Shown here: positions 39,156-47,336 of the stretch, piece by piece | How positions within the stretch are numbered: the first letter of the stretch is position 1 | Layout of the letters: each line of letters starts with the position of its first letter | Assembly: GCF_016526145.1 (NCBI RefSeq) | Contig: NZ_JADDUE010000009.1 | Location: 248,001 to 312,000, forward strand | Source: Saccharopolyspora galaxeae | Lineage (GTDB): Bacteria > Actinomycetota > Actinomycetes > Mycobacteriales > Pseudonocardiaceae | Direction of reading: 5' to 3' | DNA: 64,000 nucleotides | The notes under the pieces: model-generated | What the model saw: only the letters and a program-made list of their open reading frames with translations | What the model was told of the DNA's origin: nothing | The model's database searches: none | Translations under genes and position numbers: made by a program

Positions 39156-40283
39156 TCATGGGTTGAAGACGGGCTCCTCGTCGGCGGGGTACGGACCGGA
39201 CCACGCGCCGGAATCGAGCGTGTCGCGAAGGGTTTCCACCGGTAGGCCGCAAAGCTGGGCGACCGGGCGCAAGGTGATCTTGCCTTCCAGATAGGCGTCG
39301 AGGGCGTCGCCGGTCAGCGCCGCGGGGGAGCGCGAGTGCTTGCTGGCGTTGCGCCATTCGCCGTACTGGTCCGTGCGTTCGGTCAGATGCGCGCATTGCA
39401 CGGTGCTCATGCGTCGGAATTGATCGCGTTGTGCCGGGCTGACTCGCGCCAGGCTGTGCAACCGCCAGGCGAGCGCGTCCGGCGAAACGGCCAGGTGCAT
39501 GACCAGTTCTGCGAAGGCCCTCCGGTCGATCGGTGCGTCCGTGGCCAGCCGCCCGGCGATCACGGCTTCGGGCATGAGGAAGTGGGCGGCGAAGGAGTTG
39601 GCACGCAGTTCGCTGACCGCGCGCCGCCACTCCATGACGTCCTCGTCGACGTGCAGCTGATCGTCTCCGGCCAGGATGTGCGCGAGTTCGTGCGCGAGCG
39701 TGAACCGTTGCCGGGTCGGTACTTCGGTCGTGCCCACGACGATCACCCGGGCGTCGTCGTCGATCCAGGCCAGGCCGTCGAACCGCCCGTTGAGGTGCTG
39801 CACAGCCACTTCGATTCCGAAGCATCGTTCGAGCGTGGCGAAAAGGTCCGCACCGACACCTGGCGGGCCCTCGGGTAGCCGTGCCAGTGCTTGCTGTGCC
39901 AGGTCCGCACCTTGCCGGATGCCGAGTTCTGCGGGTGCGAACCGCAGCTCCGGAGTCGATCGGGCGCGATAGCCGAGTCCGGCCAGTCCGGCCCGGACTT
40001 CCGAGATGGTCTCGGCGGTTTCGATCGCCTTGTCCGCGACGGATCCGGCCGGCGTTGCCGCACGTGCCGCCACCGCGGGTTTCGAGCGTTCGGTGCCGAG
40101 CAGCCAATCGACGGTGACGCCGCCGATTTCGGCGATGTTGGCCAGATCCAGCGAGCTGAAGCGGCGCGCTCCGCTGAGCGACTTGGACAGCTTCGAAGCG
40201 TCGAGCCCGGCCTGCTCCGCGAAGGCGGTCCGGTTGAGACCGGTCTTCTCGATCACCTCGCGTACTCGCTCCGAGATATCCAT
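39156..40283 (-). CDS. Xre-family regulator fused to ImmA/IrrE metallopeptidase
   Basis: 375 residues from the ATG at 40283 (MDISERVREVIEK); a TTG nine bases upstream is an alternative. The N-terminal Xre helix-turn-helix spans about residues 15-65 (LNRTAFAEQAGLDASKLSKSLSGARRFSSLDLANIAEIGG). The zinc peptidase motif is FTLAHELAHILAG near residue 195, with the third ligand likely in AVSELRANSFAAHFLMP. Such fusions cleave phage or element repressors, or act as antitoxin-regulators beside toxin genes. The PIN gene follows with an ATGA overlap. A perfect palindrome lies directly upstream and is the likely autoregulatory operator. Confidence 0.87.
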   Translation of the reverse strand: MDISERVREVIEKTGLNRTAFAEQAGLDASKLSKSLSGARRFSSLDLANIAEIGGVTVDWLLGTERSKPAVAARAATPAGSVADKAIETAETISEVRAGLAGLGYRARSTPELRFAPAELGIRQGADLAQQALARLPEGPPGVGADLFATLERCFGIEVAVQHLNGRFDGLAWIDDDARVIVVGTTEVPTRQRFTLAHELAHILAGDDQLHVDEDVMEWRRAVSELRANSFAAHFLMPEAVIAGRLATDAPIDRRAFAELVMHLAVSPDALAWRLHSLARVSPAQRDQFRRMSTVQCAHLTERTDQYGEWRNASKHSRSPAALTGDALDAYLEGKITLRPVAQLCGLPVETLRDTLDSGAWSGPYPADEEPVFNP

Positions 40284-40300
40284 GACCGCCAAGATAGCTG

Positions 40301-40321
40301 ATTTTGCGATTTTCGCAAAAT
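40301..40321. promoter_or_regulatory. Palindromic operator of the Xre-ImmA/PIN operon
   Basis: Perfect 9-bp inverted repeat ATTTTGCGA-TTT-TCGCAAAAT, 18 bp upstream of the ATG of the Xre-ImmA gene. It is strikingly AT-rich for this genome and lies where the promoter must be. Xre proteins bind such dyads; autorepression is inferred. Confidence 0.75.
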
Positions 40322-40507
40322 GGTCGATCGGTGTGTTTATCGGGAAAGCCGGTAACCGCTACGCCGTCACGCGTACATCTGATTGGTCCGCCCGATTCAC
40401 GCGCCGGTTCGCCTTCTCCTGAAAAACTTTCGCCTTGTCCTGAGTCCACCGTGCCGCACGGCCGGCGATCCCGGTCGGTGCGGCCGTTCTGGGGAGAGGA
40501 ACGCACC

Positions 40508-41329
40508 GTGCTGAACACCCGTTGGAAACGCGCCGCGCTGGCCGGGGCGCTGCCGCTCGCGCTCGCGCTGCCCCTGCCCGCCGCGGCGGCTCCGGCAGCG
40601 CAACCGGCTCCGGCAGCGCAGCCGGGTCCGGTGACCGCCTACGACGACTCCTACTACCAGCCGGCGCTGGGCAAGACCGGCGAAGAGCTCAAGGTCGCGC
40701 TCAACGACATCATCAGCACCAACGACCAGCTCACCTACGACCAGGTGTGGGACGCGCTGAAGGTCACCGACCAGGACCCGGCGAACCCGGACAACGTCGT
40801 CCTGCTCTACACCGGCCGCTCCCAGGGCAAGGACACCAACGGCGGCGACGCCGACCAGTGGAACCGCGAGCACACCTGGGCCAAGTCGCACGGTGACTTC
40901 GGCACCGACGTCGGCCCGGGTACGGATGTGCACCACTTGCGGCCCACCGACGTGTCGGTGAACTCCGAGCGCGGCAACAAGGACTTCGACATGGGCGGCA
41001 GCGAGGTCGGCGAGGCGCCCGGCAACTTCACCGACGACGACTCCTACGAGCCGCGGGACGCGGTCAAGGGCGACGTCGCCCGCATGATCATGTACATGGC
41101 GGTGCGCTACGAAGGCGAGGACGGCGCACCGGACCTGGAGCTCAACGACAACGTCGACAACGGCGAAGCGCCGCTGATGGGCAGGCAGTCGGTGCTGCTG
41201 CAGTGGAACGCGCAGGACCCGCCGGACGATTTCGAGCGCAACCGCAACCAGGTCATCTTCGACCAGTTCCAGCACAACCGGAACCCGTTCGTCGACCACC
41301 CCGAGTGGGCGGGCGAGATCTGGCGCTGA
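40508..41329 (+). CDS. Secreted endonuclease I-like nuclease
   Basis: 273 residues from a GTG at 40508 with GGAGAGG upstream. A signal peptide (MLNTRWKRAALAGALPLALALP...AAAAP) is followed by a short duplicated PAAQPAPAAQP linker. The nuclease domain has the beta-beta-alpha metal motif WNREHTWAKSHG and HHLRPTDVSVNSERGNKDF, as in endonuclease I (EndA/NucM). It degrades DNA outside the cell. It stands alone, with a terminator directly after it. Confidence 0.87.
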   Translation: MLNTRWKRAALAGALPLALALPLPAAAAPAAQPAPAAQPGPVTAYDDSYYQPALGKTGEELKVALNDIISTNDQLTYDQVWDALKVTDQDPANPDNVVLLYTGRSQGKDTNGGDADQWNREHTWAKSHGDFGTDVGPGTDVHHLRPTDVSVNSERGNKDFDMGGSEVGEAPGNFTDDDSYEPRDAVKGDVARMIMYMAVRYEGEDGAPDLELNDNVDNGEAPLMGRQSVLLQWNAQDPPDDFERNRNQVIFDQFQHNRNPFVDHPEWAGEIWR

Positions 41330-41338
41330 TCACCGGCA

Positions 41339-41366
41339 CGCACCACCGGGTTCGCCCGGTGGTGCG
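41339..41366 (+). terminator. Hairpin terminator after endonuclease gene
   Basis: Perfect 12-bp stem (CGCACCACCGGG / CCCGGTGGTGCG) closed by a TTCG tetraloop, 9 bp after the stop codon. Confidence 0.85.
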
Positions 41367-41567
41367 CTGCTCGTCGCCGTGCCGGATGCGGCCGCCGGGC
41401 TCCGGCTGCACGGGATTTGTGGTCCGGCCCCGAAGTCCGGCGGCGTACCGCCCCCGCGACGACTTCCCTCGTCATCCCGCGCGCACGTCGTGGGCTGGGT
41501 GTTTGCCGTTCGGCGTCGCTGCTGAAAAAACTGCGTACCGGCCGTTTCGACGAGGGAGGACCGTGTC

Positions 41568-42794
41568 ATGCGATCCAGCAGCGAAGGCATCGTGGCCACG
41601 CAGGCGGGCAGCCTGCCGCGCCCGGACGAGTTGATCGCGCTCAACGCCGCGGGCGCCGACGCGGCCCCGGCCGCAGGCGGTGAGCGGACGGCGCATTACC
41701 GGGCGAAACTCGACGACGAACTGACGTCGCTGGTCGCCAGGCAGCGCGACATCGGGATCGGACTCGTCGGCGACGGCGAGTTCGGCAAGGCCACCAGCCA
41801 GCAGGTGGACTACGGCGCCTGGTGGTCGTACTCGTTCCAGCGCCTCGGCGGGCTCGAGCTCGGCAAGGCGTCGCTGTCCGACATCGACACCAACCGCTCC
41901 GGCGCGGCCGGCATCCGGCTGACCAGCTTCGGCAACCGCCGCGACCGGGAGCGCTTCGCCGAGGCCTACGGCGACCCGGAATCCGGCGTCGACACCGGGC
42001 GCAAACCCCTCACCTTCCCGGTGTGCACCGGACCGTTGCACTACACCGGCCATGACGCGATCAACTCGGACATCGCCGGGTTCAAGCGCGCGCTCGGCGC
42101 GGCCGGCGTCGACGAAGGCTTCATGACCTCGATCGGCCCGGGCAGCTGTTCGCGCATCGGCAACGAGTACTACCGCGACGACGAGGAATGGCTCTACGCC
42201 TGCGCGGACGCGATGCGCGAGGAGTACAAGGCGATCCTGGACGCGGGCCTGATCCTGCAGATCGACGACCCGGCGATCGCGGAGAACTGGGACCAGATCA
42301 ACCCGGAGCCGCCGGTGGCGGACTACCGCGCGTTCACCATGCAGCGCGTGGAAGCGCTCAACTACGCGCTGCGCGATCTGCCGAAGGACCGCATCCGCTT
42401 CCACCTGTGCTGGGGCAGCTGGCACGGCCCGCACACCACCGACCTGCCGCTGGCCGAGCTGATCGAGGTGCTGCTGGCCATCGACGTGCGCGCTTACTCG
42501 TTCGAGGCGGGCAACGTGCGCCACGAGCACGAGTGGAAGGTGTGGCGCGACGTCCCGCTGCCCGAGGGCAAGCTGATCCTGCCCGGCGTGGTCAGCCACG
42601 CCACCAACGTCGTCGAGCATCCCGAGCTGGTCGCCGACCGGATCGTGCGGTTCGCCGAGTGCGTCGGCAGGGAGAACGTGCTCGCCTCCACCGACTGCGG
42701 CCTCGGCGGGCGGGTGCACCCGCAGATCGCGTGGGCGAAGCTGGAGTCGCTGGCGGCCGGTGCCGAGCTGGCGACGCGGCGGCTGTGGCCGTGA
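41568..42794 (+). CDS. Cobalamin-independent methionine synthase-like (MetE C-terminal/UROD fold) protein
   Basis: 408 residues from the ATG at 41568 with GAGGGAGGA upstream. One barrel domain only, so it corresponds to the catalytic half of MetE or to the short archaeal/epoxyalkane-CoM-transferase-like members. Zinc ligands visible are HLCWGSWHGPH (His and Cys) and STDCGLGGR (Cys), with GVVSHATNVVEHPE. It probably transfers methyl or alkyl groups to or from a thiol. The substrate is unknown and the single-domain length makes classic methyltetrahydrofolate-dependent methionine synthesis uncertain. It appears monocistronic. Confidence 0.75.
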   Translation: MRSSSEGIVATQAGSLPRPDELIALNAAGADAAPAAGGERTAHYRAKLDDELTSLVARQRDIGIGLVGDGEFGKATSQQVDYGAWWSYSFQRLGGLELGKASLSDIDTNRSGAAGIRLTSFGNRRDRERFAEAYGDPESGVDTGRKPLTFPVCTGPLHYTGHDAINSDIAGFKRALGAAGVDEGFMTSIGPGSCSRIGNEYYRDDEEWLYACADAMREEYKAILDAGLILQIDDPAIAENWDQINPEPPVADYRAFTMQRVEALNYALRDLPKDRIRFHLCWGSWHGPHTTDLPLAELIEVLLAIDVRAYSFEAGNVRHEHEWKVWRDVPLPEGKLILPGVVSHATNVVEHPELVADRIVRFAECVGRENVLASTDCGLGGRVHPQIAWAKLESLAAGAELATRRLWP

Positions 42795-42889
42795 TCCTCG
42801 GCGGGCGGTGAACCGTGCGGCGGGCGGTCGTGCTCTCGACCGCCCGCTGGCGCATCGACTTCCCGGGCCGGACGCATAGTCTTGATCCG

Positions 42890-43813
42890 ATGAGTTCGCC
42901 GCCTCCGCTGGTGCTGAGCAAGCCGGAACGGGCCGCGCTGCTGCGCTGGCTGCAGCTGCCGTCCACGTCACCGGCCATCGCGCTGCGCTGCCGCATCGTG
43001 CTGGCTTGCGCGCAGGGGCCGGCGAACGCGGTGGTGGCCCGCGAGCTCGGCGTGTCCGCGCGGGTCGTCGGCCGGTGGCGCGGCCGCTTCCTGGAGGGGC
43101 GGCTGCCCGCGCTGCGGGACCGGCCGCGGTCGGGTGCGCCCCGGTCGATCACCGAGCAGCAGGTGCGGCTGGTGCAGCAGGCCACGTTCACCGAGCCGCC
43201 GCCGAACGGGCGGCGCTGGACCAAGCGGGACATGGCCGCCCGCACCGGCATCTCGGCCTCGTCGGTGACGCGCATCTGGCGGCGCCTGCGCATCTTGCCC
43301 GGCGAAAGCGGCGGTGATCCGGATCGAGCCACGCCGTGGTCGGCGCTGTACGTGGCACCACCCGAGTCGATCATGGTGCTGGCGGTGCGCGGCGCGGACG
43401 GCCCGGAGGACGCGCGCGGGACCGGCTCCCCGGCCGCGCGCAACTACGACGCGGTGCTGCGCAAACAGCTCGCCGCCACCTTGTCGCAGCGCTGCACCGC
43501 GCTGGGCGATCTCCGCGGGTTCCTGCGGAACCTGGAACCGCGGTTGTTCGGCGACCACGAGGTGCACCTGATCTGCCACGGGAGCCCGACGCGCCGCCTG
43601 GAGGCGATCCGCCGCTGGCAGGAGCGGCACGCTTCGTTGCACGTCCACTTCCCGCCGACGAAGGAGTTCTGGCTGCAACTGGTGGAGCGCCACTTCACCG
43701 CGCTGCCGCCGGGCTGCCGCGCTCCGGGGGACACGCCGTTGTCGGTGCTGGCCCGCGCGGTGCGCAAGTGCAGTGCCCAGCGGTCCATGGAGCTGACCTG
43801 GTTCCACCCGTGA
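42890..43813 (+). CDS. IS630-type transposase-derived protein with lost catalytic residues
   Basis: 307 residues from the ATG at 42890. The N-terminal helix-turn-helix region is typical of IS630 (LSKPERAALLRWL..RCRIVLACAQGPANAVVARELGVSARVVGRWRGRFLEGRLPAL). The DDE domain is shortened and decayed. The strand that should hold the first Asp reads SIMVLAVRG, the LDN motif is replaced by LICHGSPTRR, and only the last part WLQLVERHF keeps its Glu. I see no terminal inverted repeats at its edges. It is either a relic or a protein recruited as a DNA-binding factor; the intact full-length frame favours recruitment. Confidence 0.65.
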   Translation: MSSPPPLVLSKPERAALLRWLQLPSTSPAIALRCRIVLACAQGPANAVVARELGVSARVVGRWRGRFLEGRLPALRDRPRSGAPRSITEQQVRLVQQATFTEPPPNGRRWTKRDMAARTGISASSVTRIWRRLRILPGESGGDPDRATPWSALYVAPPESIMVLAVRGADGPEDARGTGSPAARNYDAVLRKQLAATLSQRCTALGDLRGFLRNLEPRLFGDHEVHLICHGSPTRRLEAIRRWQERHASLHVHFPPTKEFWLQLVERHFTALPPGCRAPGDTPLSVLARAVRKCSAQRSMELTWFHP

Positions 43814-43878
43814 AAGCGGCCGGAACTTCTGGTCCAGGCGCGGATCGACGCGCTCGGCCCGACCTAGGTTCGGCGTTC

Positions 43879-44682
43879 ATGGACGAGCACCGAACGACTC
43901 CGGAGCAACGACCGGCCCACCCCACCCGCCGCTTCGTGCTGACCGCCCTCGGTCTCGGCGCAGCGGGCGGTCTCGGCGCCGCGTGCGCGCCGAACCAGGA
44001 TCAGCCCGCGGGCGCCGCCGCGGACCTGCCCGCGCCTGCCTGCGTACTGGCCCCGGAGGCGATCGAAGGCCCGTACTACATCGACCGCGACCTGGTCCGC
44101 TCCGAGATCGTGGAGGATCGCGGCGGGATCCCGGTCACGCTTCGCCTGCGCATCGTCGACGCGGCGGCGTGCACCGCGTTGCAGGGCGCCGCCGTGGACA
44201 TCTGGCACTGCGACGCGCGCGGCTACTACTCGGGCCACCTGGACCTGGACCCGAACGCGGCGCCGATGCCGGACCCGCACGTCGACCCGACCGACCCGTC
44301 GACGTTCCTGCGCGGCACCCAGATCAGCGACCGGGACGGGAACGTGCAGTTCCGCACCATCCACCCGGGCTGGTACTTCGGCCGCGCGATCCACATCCAC
44401 GTGATGGTCCACGCGGGCGGCAAACGGGTGCACACCGGCCAGCTCTACTTCCCGGAAGACCTCAACACCCGCATCGAGCGGACACCCGGATACGCCGATC
44501 GTCCGCTGCAGCGCGTCACCAACGAGACCGACTTCCTGTTCCAGCAGGAAGGCGGACCGCAGAGCACGCTCGCGGTCGAACCGGCGGGCCAGGACGTCGG
44601 CGCGGGCCACACGGCCTCGATCACCCTCGGCGTGAACCCTGCGGTCACTCCGCCACCGGCGACCTTCTCGCCGCCGCGCTGA
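43879..44682 (+). CDS. Tat-exported lipoprotein, intradiol dioxygenase-like
   Basis: 267 residues from the ATG at 43879. The N-terminus has a twin-arginine signal (TRRFVLTALGLGAAGGLGAAC), and its end also fits a lipobox (LGAAC, Cys36). The mature part is an intradiol dioxygenase fold: EGPYYID and GYYSGH (Tyr ligands), IHIHV (His ligands) and DIWHCDARGYY. Secreted members oxidise aromatic compounds at the cell surface, but substrate is unknown. The last 38 bp overlap the 3' end of the convergent sensor kinase gene. Confidence 0.8.
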   Translation: MDEHRTTPEQRPAHPTRRFVLTALGLGAAGGLGAACAPNQDQPAGAAADLPAPACVLAPEAIEGPYYIDRDLVRSEIVEDRGGIPVTLRLRIVDAAACTALQGAAVDIWHCDARGYYSGHLDLDPNAAPMPDPHVDPTDPSTFLRGTQISDRDGNVQFRTIHPGWYFGRAIHIHVMVHAGGKRVHTGQLYFPEDLNTRIERTPGYADRPLQRVTNETDFLFQQEGGPQSTLAVEPAGQDVGAGHTASITLGVNPAVTPPPATFSPPR

Positions 44683-46084
44683 GCGCGGGATCAGTCGCGT
44701 CAGCGCGATCCTCGGCGAGCGGGAACCGCGCCGCGAAGTTCGCGCCTCGGCCGGAATCGGTGATGCCCAGAGTTCCTTGGTGCAGTGCGGCGATCTCCCG
44801 GGCGAGCGCGAGGCCGAGCCCCGCGCCGCCTTCGCCGCGGCCGCGTGCGCTGTCCAGCCGCGCGAAGCGCTCGAAGACGTACTCGCGCGACTCGGCAGGG
44901 ACACCGGGTCCGTCGTCGGCGACGTTCAGGCGAGCGTGCCCGTCTTCGGCGCGCACGCTGATCCGCGCGCTTCGCGCCGCGTGCCGCTCGGCGTTGTCGG
45001 CGAGGTTGGTGATCAGCCGCACCAGGTGGCTGCGGTGGCCGTCGATGACGACTCCGCTTTCGAGGGCGGTGTCCCACTCGATGTCACCCGGTGCCCGGCG
45101 TTGCAGCACGTCCCGCACCAGTTCGCCGAGGTCGATCGCGGTTCCGCCGGTCGCCGGCGTCCCGTCCAGGCGCGCGAGCGCCAGCAGATCGCCGGTGAGC
45201 TGCTCCAGCCTCCCGAGGTCTTCGAGCGTGCCCGCGGCGATGTCCGGCCACTCCACCCGGTCCGGGTGCGCGCAGGCCACCTCCAGCGGTGTGCGCAGCG
45301 CGGCGAGCGGGCTGCGCAGTTCGTGCGAGGCGTCGGCGACGAATTGCCGCTGCCGCCGCACGGAGTGGTCCAGCCGGTCCAGCGTCTCGTTGAGGGTGCC
45401 CGCCAGGCGCGCCACTTCGTCCCGCCCGGCCGGTACGGGCATCCGCCCGCGCAGGTCGTGCGCGGACAGCCGGGCGAACTCGTCCCGGATCTCCTCCACG
45501 GGCCGCAATGCCCGGCCGGTGCTGAACCAGGTGAGCGCGGCGACGATGGCCAGCAGTACCGGCGAGGCGAGCAGCAGCGCCGCGGTCGCTGCCGCCGTTG
45601 CTTGCTGCACGGAACGGGTGGAGGCGCTGGCGACCAGGGTCGCGGTGCCGCCAGGGCCGACGACGGTCGTCGTGGCCGCGACCTGCCTCGCCGGTGCCGC
45701 GACCGGTTCGGCGGACGGAGCGGGTTGCGGCGCAGCACTCGTCTCGTTGGGTGCAGCGGGTTGCGGCGCCACGTTGGACTCGGCGAGCGGAGGTCGCTCC
45801 GACGGGCTCGGTCCCGCCGGTGGCACAGCGGCCGAGCGGTCCTCCGGCCGCATCAGCCGGACCGAGATCTCGTTCCCGCCGTCCGGCAGCGCAGCGCCGC
45901 GCCGGACCGCCTCGGTCGCTTCGGAGAGCTGTTCGTGCACCGTGGCTTCTAGATCGCTGGTGAGCCGGGACTGCAGGTACCCGACCAGCAGCAGCCCGAT
46001 GCCGACCGTGGCCAGCGCGACGATGGCGGTGGCCGTCAGCGTCGTGCGGGTGCGCACGGACAACCGCCGCGGCCGCTCACTCAT
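44645..46084 (-). CDS. OmpR-type sensor histidine kinase
   Basis: 479 residues. Helix near 16-38, an extracytoplasmic region rich in Pro, Ala and Glu (about 85-150, PPLAESNVAPQPAAPNETSAAP...), a second helix near 165-190, then HAMP. The H box is FVADASHELRSPLAAL. The ATPase has NLADNAERHA, VADDGPGVP and GAGLGLALAREIA. It overlaps the response regulator gene by 8 bp and, at its 3' end, the convergent dioxygenase gene by 38 bp. The signal is unknown; the unstructured sensor region suggests detection at the wall or envelope. Confidence 0.9.
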   Translation of the reverse strand: MSERPRRLSVRTRTTLTATAIVALATVGIGLLLVGYLQSRLTSDLEATVHEQLSEATEAVRRGAALPDGGNEISVRLMRPEDRSAAVPPAGPSPSERPPLAESNVAPQPAAPNETSAAPQPAPSAEPVAAPARQVAATTTVVGPGGTATLVASASTRSVQQATAAATAALLLASPVLLAIVAALTWFSTGRALRPVEEIRDEFARLSAHDLRGRMPVPAGRDEVARLAGTLNETLDRLDHSVRRQRQFVADASHELRSPLAALRTPLEVACAHPDRVEWPDIAAGTLEDLGRLEQLTGDLLALARLDGTPATGGTAIDLGELVRDVLQRRAPGDIEWDTALESGVVIDGHRSHLVRLITNLADNAERHAARSARISVRAEDGHARLNVADDGPGVPAESREYVFERFARLDSARGRGEGGAGLGLALAREIAALHQGTLGITDSGRGANFAARFPLAEDRADATDPALSAAARRSPVAE

Positions 46085-46763
46085 CCGCGGTGCCTTCCGG
46101 GACGAGCTGGTAGCCGTAGCCGCGCACGGTTCGGATGCTGCGGCGGCCGAACGGCGCGTCGATCTTGCGGCGCAGCGAGCTGACGTGCACCTCGACGAGG
46201 TTGGCGTCGGGTTCGGCTGCGAAGTCCCAGCCGCCGTCGAGCAGCTGCTGCTTGGACACCACCTGACCCTTGCTGCGGGCCAGCAGCTCCAGCACGGCGA
46301 ATTCCTTGCCGGTGAGCGTGATGTCCTGGCCCGCGCGGGAGCAGGTCCGCTGCGCCGGGTCGAGCACCAGATCGCCCGCGTGCAGCAGCGGCGGTCGCGC
46401 GACCGCGCGGCGCCGCACGGCGGTGCGCAGCCGCGCGAGCAGGACCACGTACGAGAACGGTTTCGTGACGTAGTCGTCGGCGCCCGCGTCGAGCGCGTCG
46501 GCCTCGTCGTACTCGCCGTCCTTGGCGGTCAGCATGATGATCGGCGTCCAGTTCTGCGCCGCCCGCAATCGCGCGCACACCCGATATCCGTTGAGCCCGG
46601 GCAGCATGATGTCCAGCAGGATCGCCGCGTAATCGGTGTGCTCGGCCTGCCACAGCGCCTCGTGCCCGTCGCCGAGCACGTCGACCGCCCAACCTTCGGC
46701 GTTCAGCCCGGTCCGCAGCGCCTCCGCGACCCGTTGTTCGTCCTCCACCACGAGCACCCGCAT
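46077..46763 (-). CDS. OmpR/PhoB-family response regulator
   Basis: 228 residues from the ATG at 46763 (MRVLVVEDEQR); an ATG four codons upstream is possible. The receiver has phospho-Asp in LLDIMLPG and Lys in DYVTKPF. The C-terminal winged helix has LTGKEFAVLELLARSKGQVVSKQQLL and VHVSSLRRKIDA..IRTVRGYGYQL. It is divergent from a proline-rich secreted protein gene. A 7-bp inverted repeat between the two genes may be its binding site. Confidence 0.92.
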   Translation of the reverse strand: MRVLVVEDEQRVAEALRTGLNAEGWAVDVLGDGHEALWQAEHTDYAAILLDIMLPGLNGYRVCARLRAAQNWTPIIMLTAKDGEYDEADALDAGADDYVTKPFSYVVLLARLRTAVRRRAVARPPLLHAGDLVLDPAQRTCSRAGQDITLTGKEFAVLELLARSKGQVVSKQQLLDGGWDFAAEPDANLVEVHVSSLRRKIDAPFGRRSIRTVRGYGYQLVPEGTADE

Positions 46764-46785
46764 GTGGATCAGCATGACACCGGTT

Positions 46786-46803
46786 CCTGAAGCGGTCTTC
46801 AGG
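46786..46803. promoter_or_regulatory. Inverted repeat between regulator and proline-rich protein genes
   Basis: CCTGAAG-CGGT-CTTCAGG, perfect 7-bp arms with a 4-bp spacer, 22 bp upstream of the regulator gene and 86 bp upstream of the divergent gene. A related half (TCCGCTTCAG) recurs about 20 bp further on. It is a candidate site for the adjacent OmpR-type regulator. Confidence 0.45.
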
Positions 46804-46889
46804 TTCGTCCAGGTCCGCTTCAGCGCCCGCCGGGCAACGTCTTCGGTGTCGCGGAACGGCCGCGACAACCGACGACAAGGAGTTCGATC

Positions 46890-47273
46890 ATGCCCAGCAA
46901 GCGAGTGACCCGCGCTGCGGTGCTGGTGACGGCGGGTGCCGCCTTCGGCATCGGCGGTCTCGGCATCGCTTCGGCCGAACAGGCGGCGCCGCGGCCGATC
47001 CCGAATGCCCCGGAGGCCGCTGCTCCGTCACCCGTGACGGAACCGGTCCCTGCTGCGGGGTCCTTCGTGGTCGTGCCCGCGAAGCCGGGCCCGGCTCCTG
47101 ACCCGGGCTCCGTCGTGGCCGTGCCCGCACAGCCGGCTCCGGTTCCTGCTCCTGGAACTGGCGTGCCACCGGCCCCGGCTCCTGATCCCGGACCGGGTGT
47201 GCCGCCGGCGCCGGCTCCGGCTCCTGACCCCGGGCCGGGTGTGCCGCCGAGCCCGGCCCCGCCCGTTCGCTGA
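46890..47273 (+). CDS. Small secreted proline-rich repeat protein
   Basis: 127 residues from the ATG at 46890 with AAGGAG upstream. A signal peptide (about 1-29, ending IASA) is followed by a mature chain made of Pro, Ala, Gly, Val and Asp only in the second half. It has imperfect repeats of the type PAPDPGPGVPPAPA. No cysteine or catalytic motif is present. It could be a wall-embedded or surface structural peptide. It is divergent from the OmpR-type system and may be its target. Confidence 0.7.
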   Translation: MPSKRVTRAAVLVTAGAAFGIGGLGIASAEQAAPRPIPNAPEAAAPSPVTEPVPAAGSFVVVPAKPGPAPDPGSVVAVPAQPAPVPAPGTGVPPAPAPDPGPGVPPAPAPAPDPGPGVPPSPAPPVR

Positions 47274-47297
47274 GGCGCTTCGGCACTGCACGGCGGA

Positions 47298-47324
47298 CGC
47301 CGGGAGGTCGGCGGCCTCCCGGCG
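47298..47324. terminator. Bidirectional hairpin terminator
   Basis: Perfect 10-bp stem CGCCGGGAGG / CCTCCCGGCG with a 7-nt loop, between the convergent proline-rich protein gene and the YciO-like gene. Confidence 0.75.
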
Positions 47325-47336
47325 CCCGCGCGCGGC

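Noticed and set aside
41367-41567. Possible cobalamin or SAM riboswitch before the MetE-like gene
   Set aside because: No B12-box or SAM-riboswitch core could be recognised.
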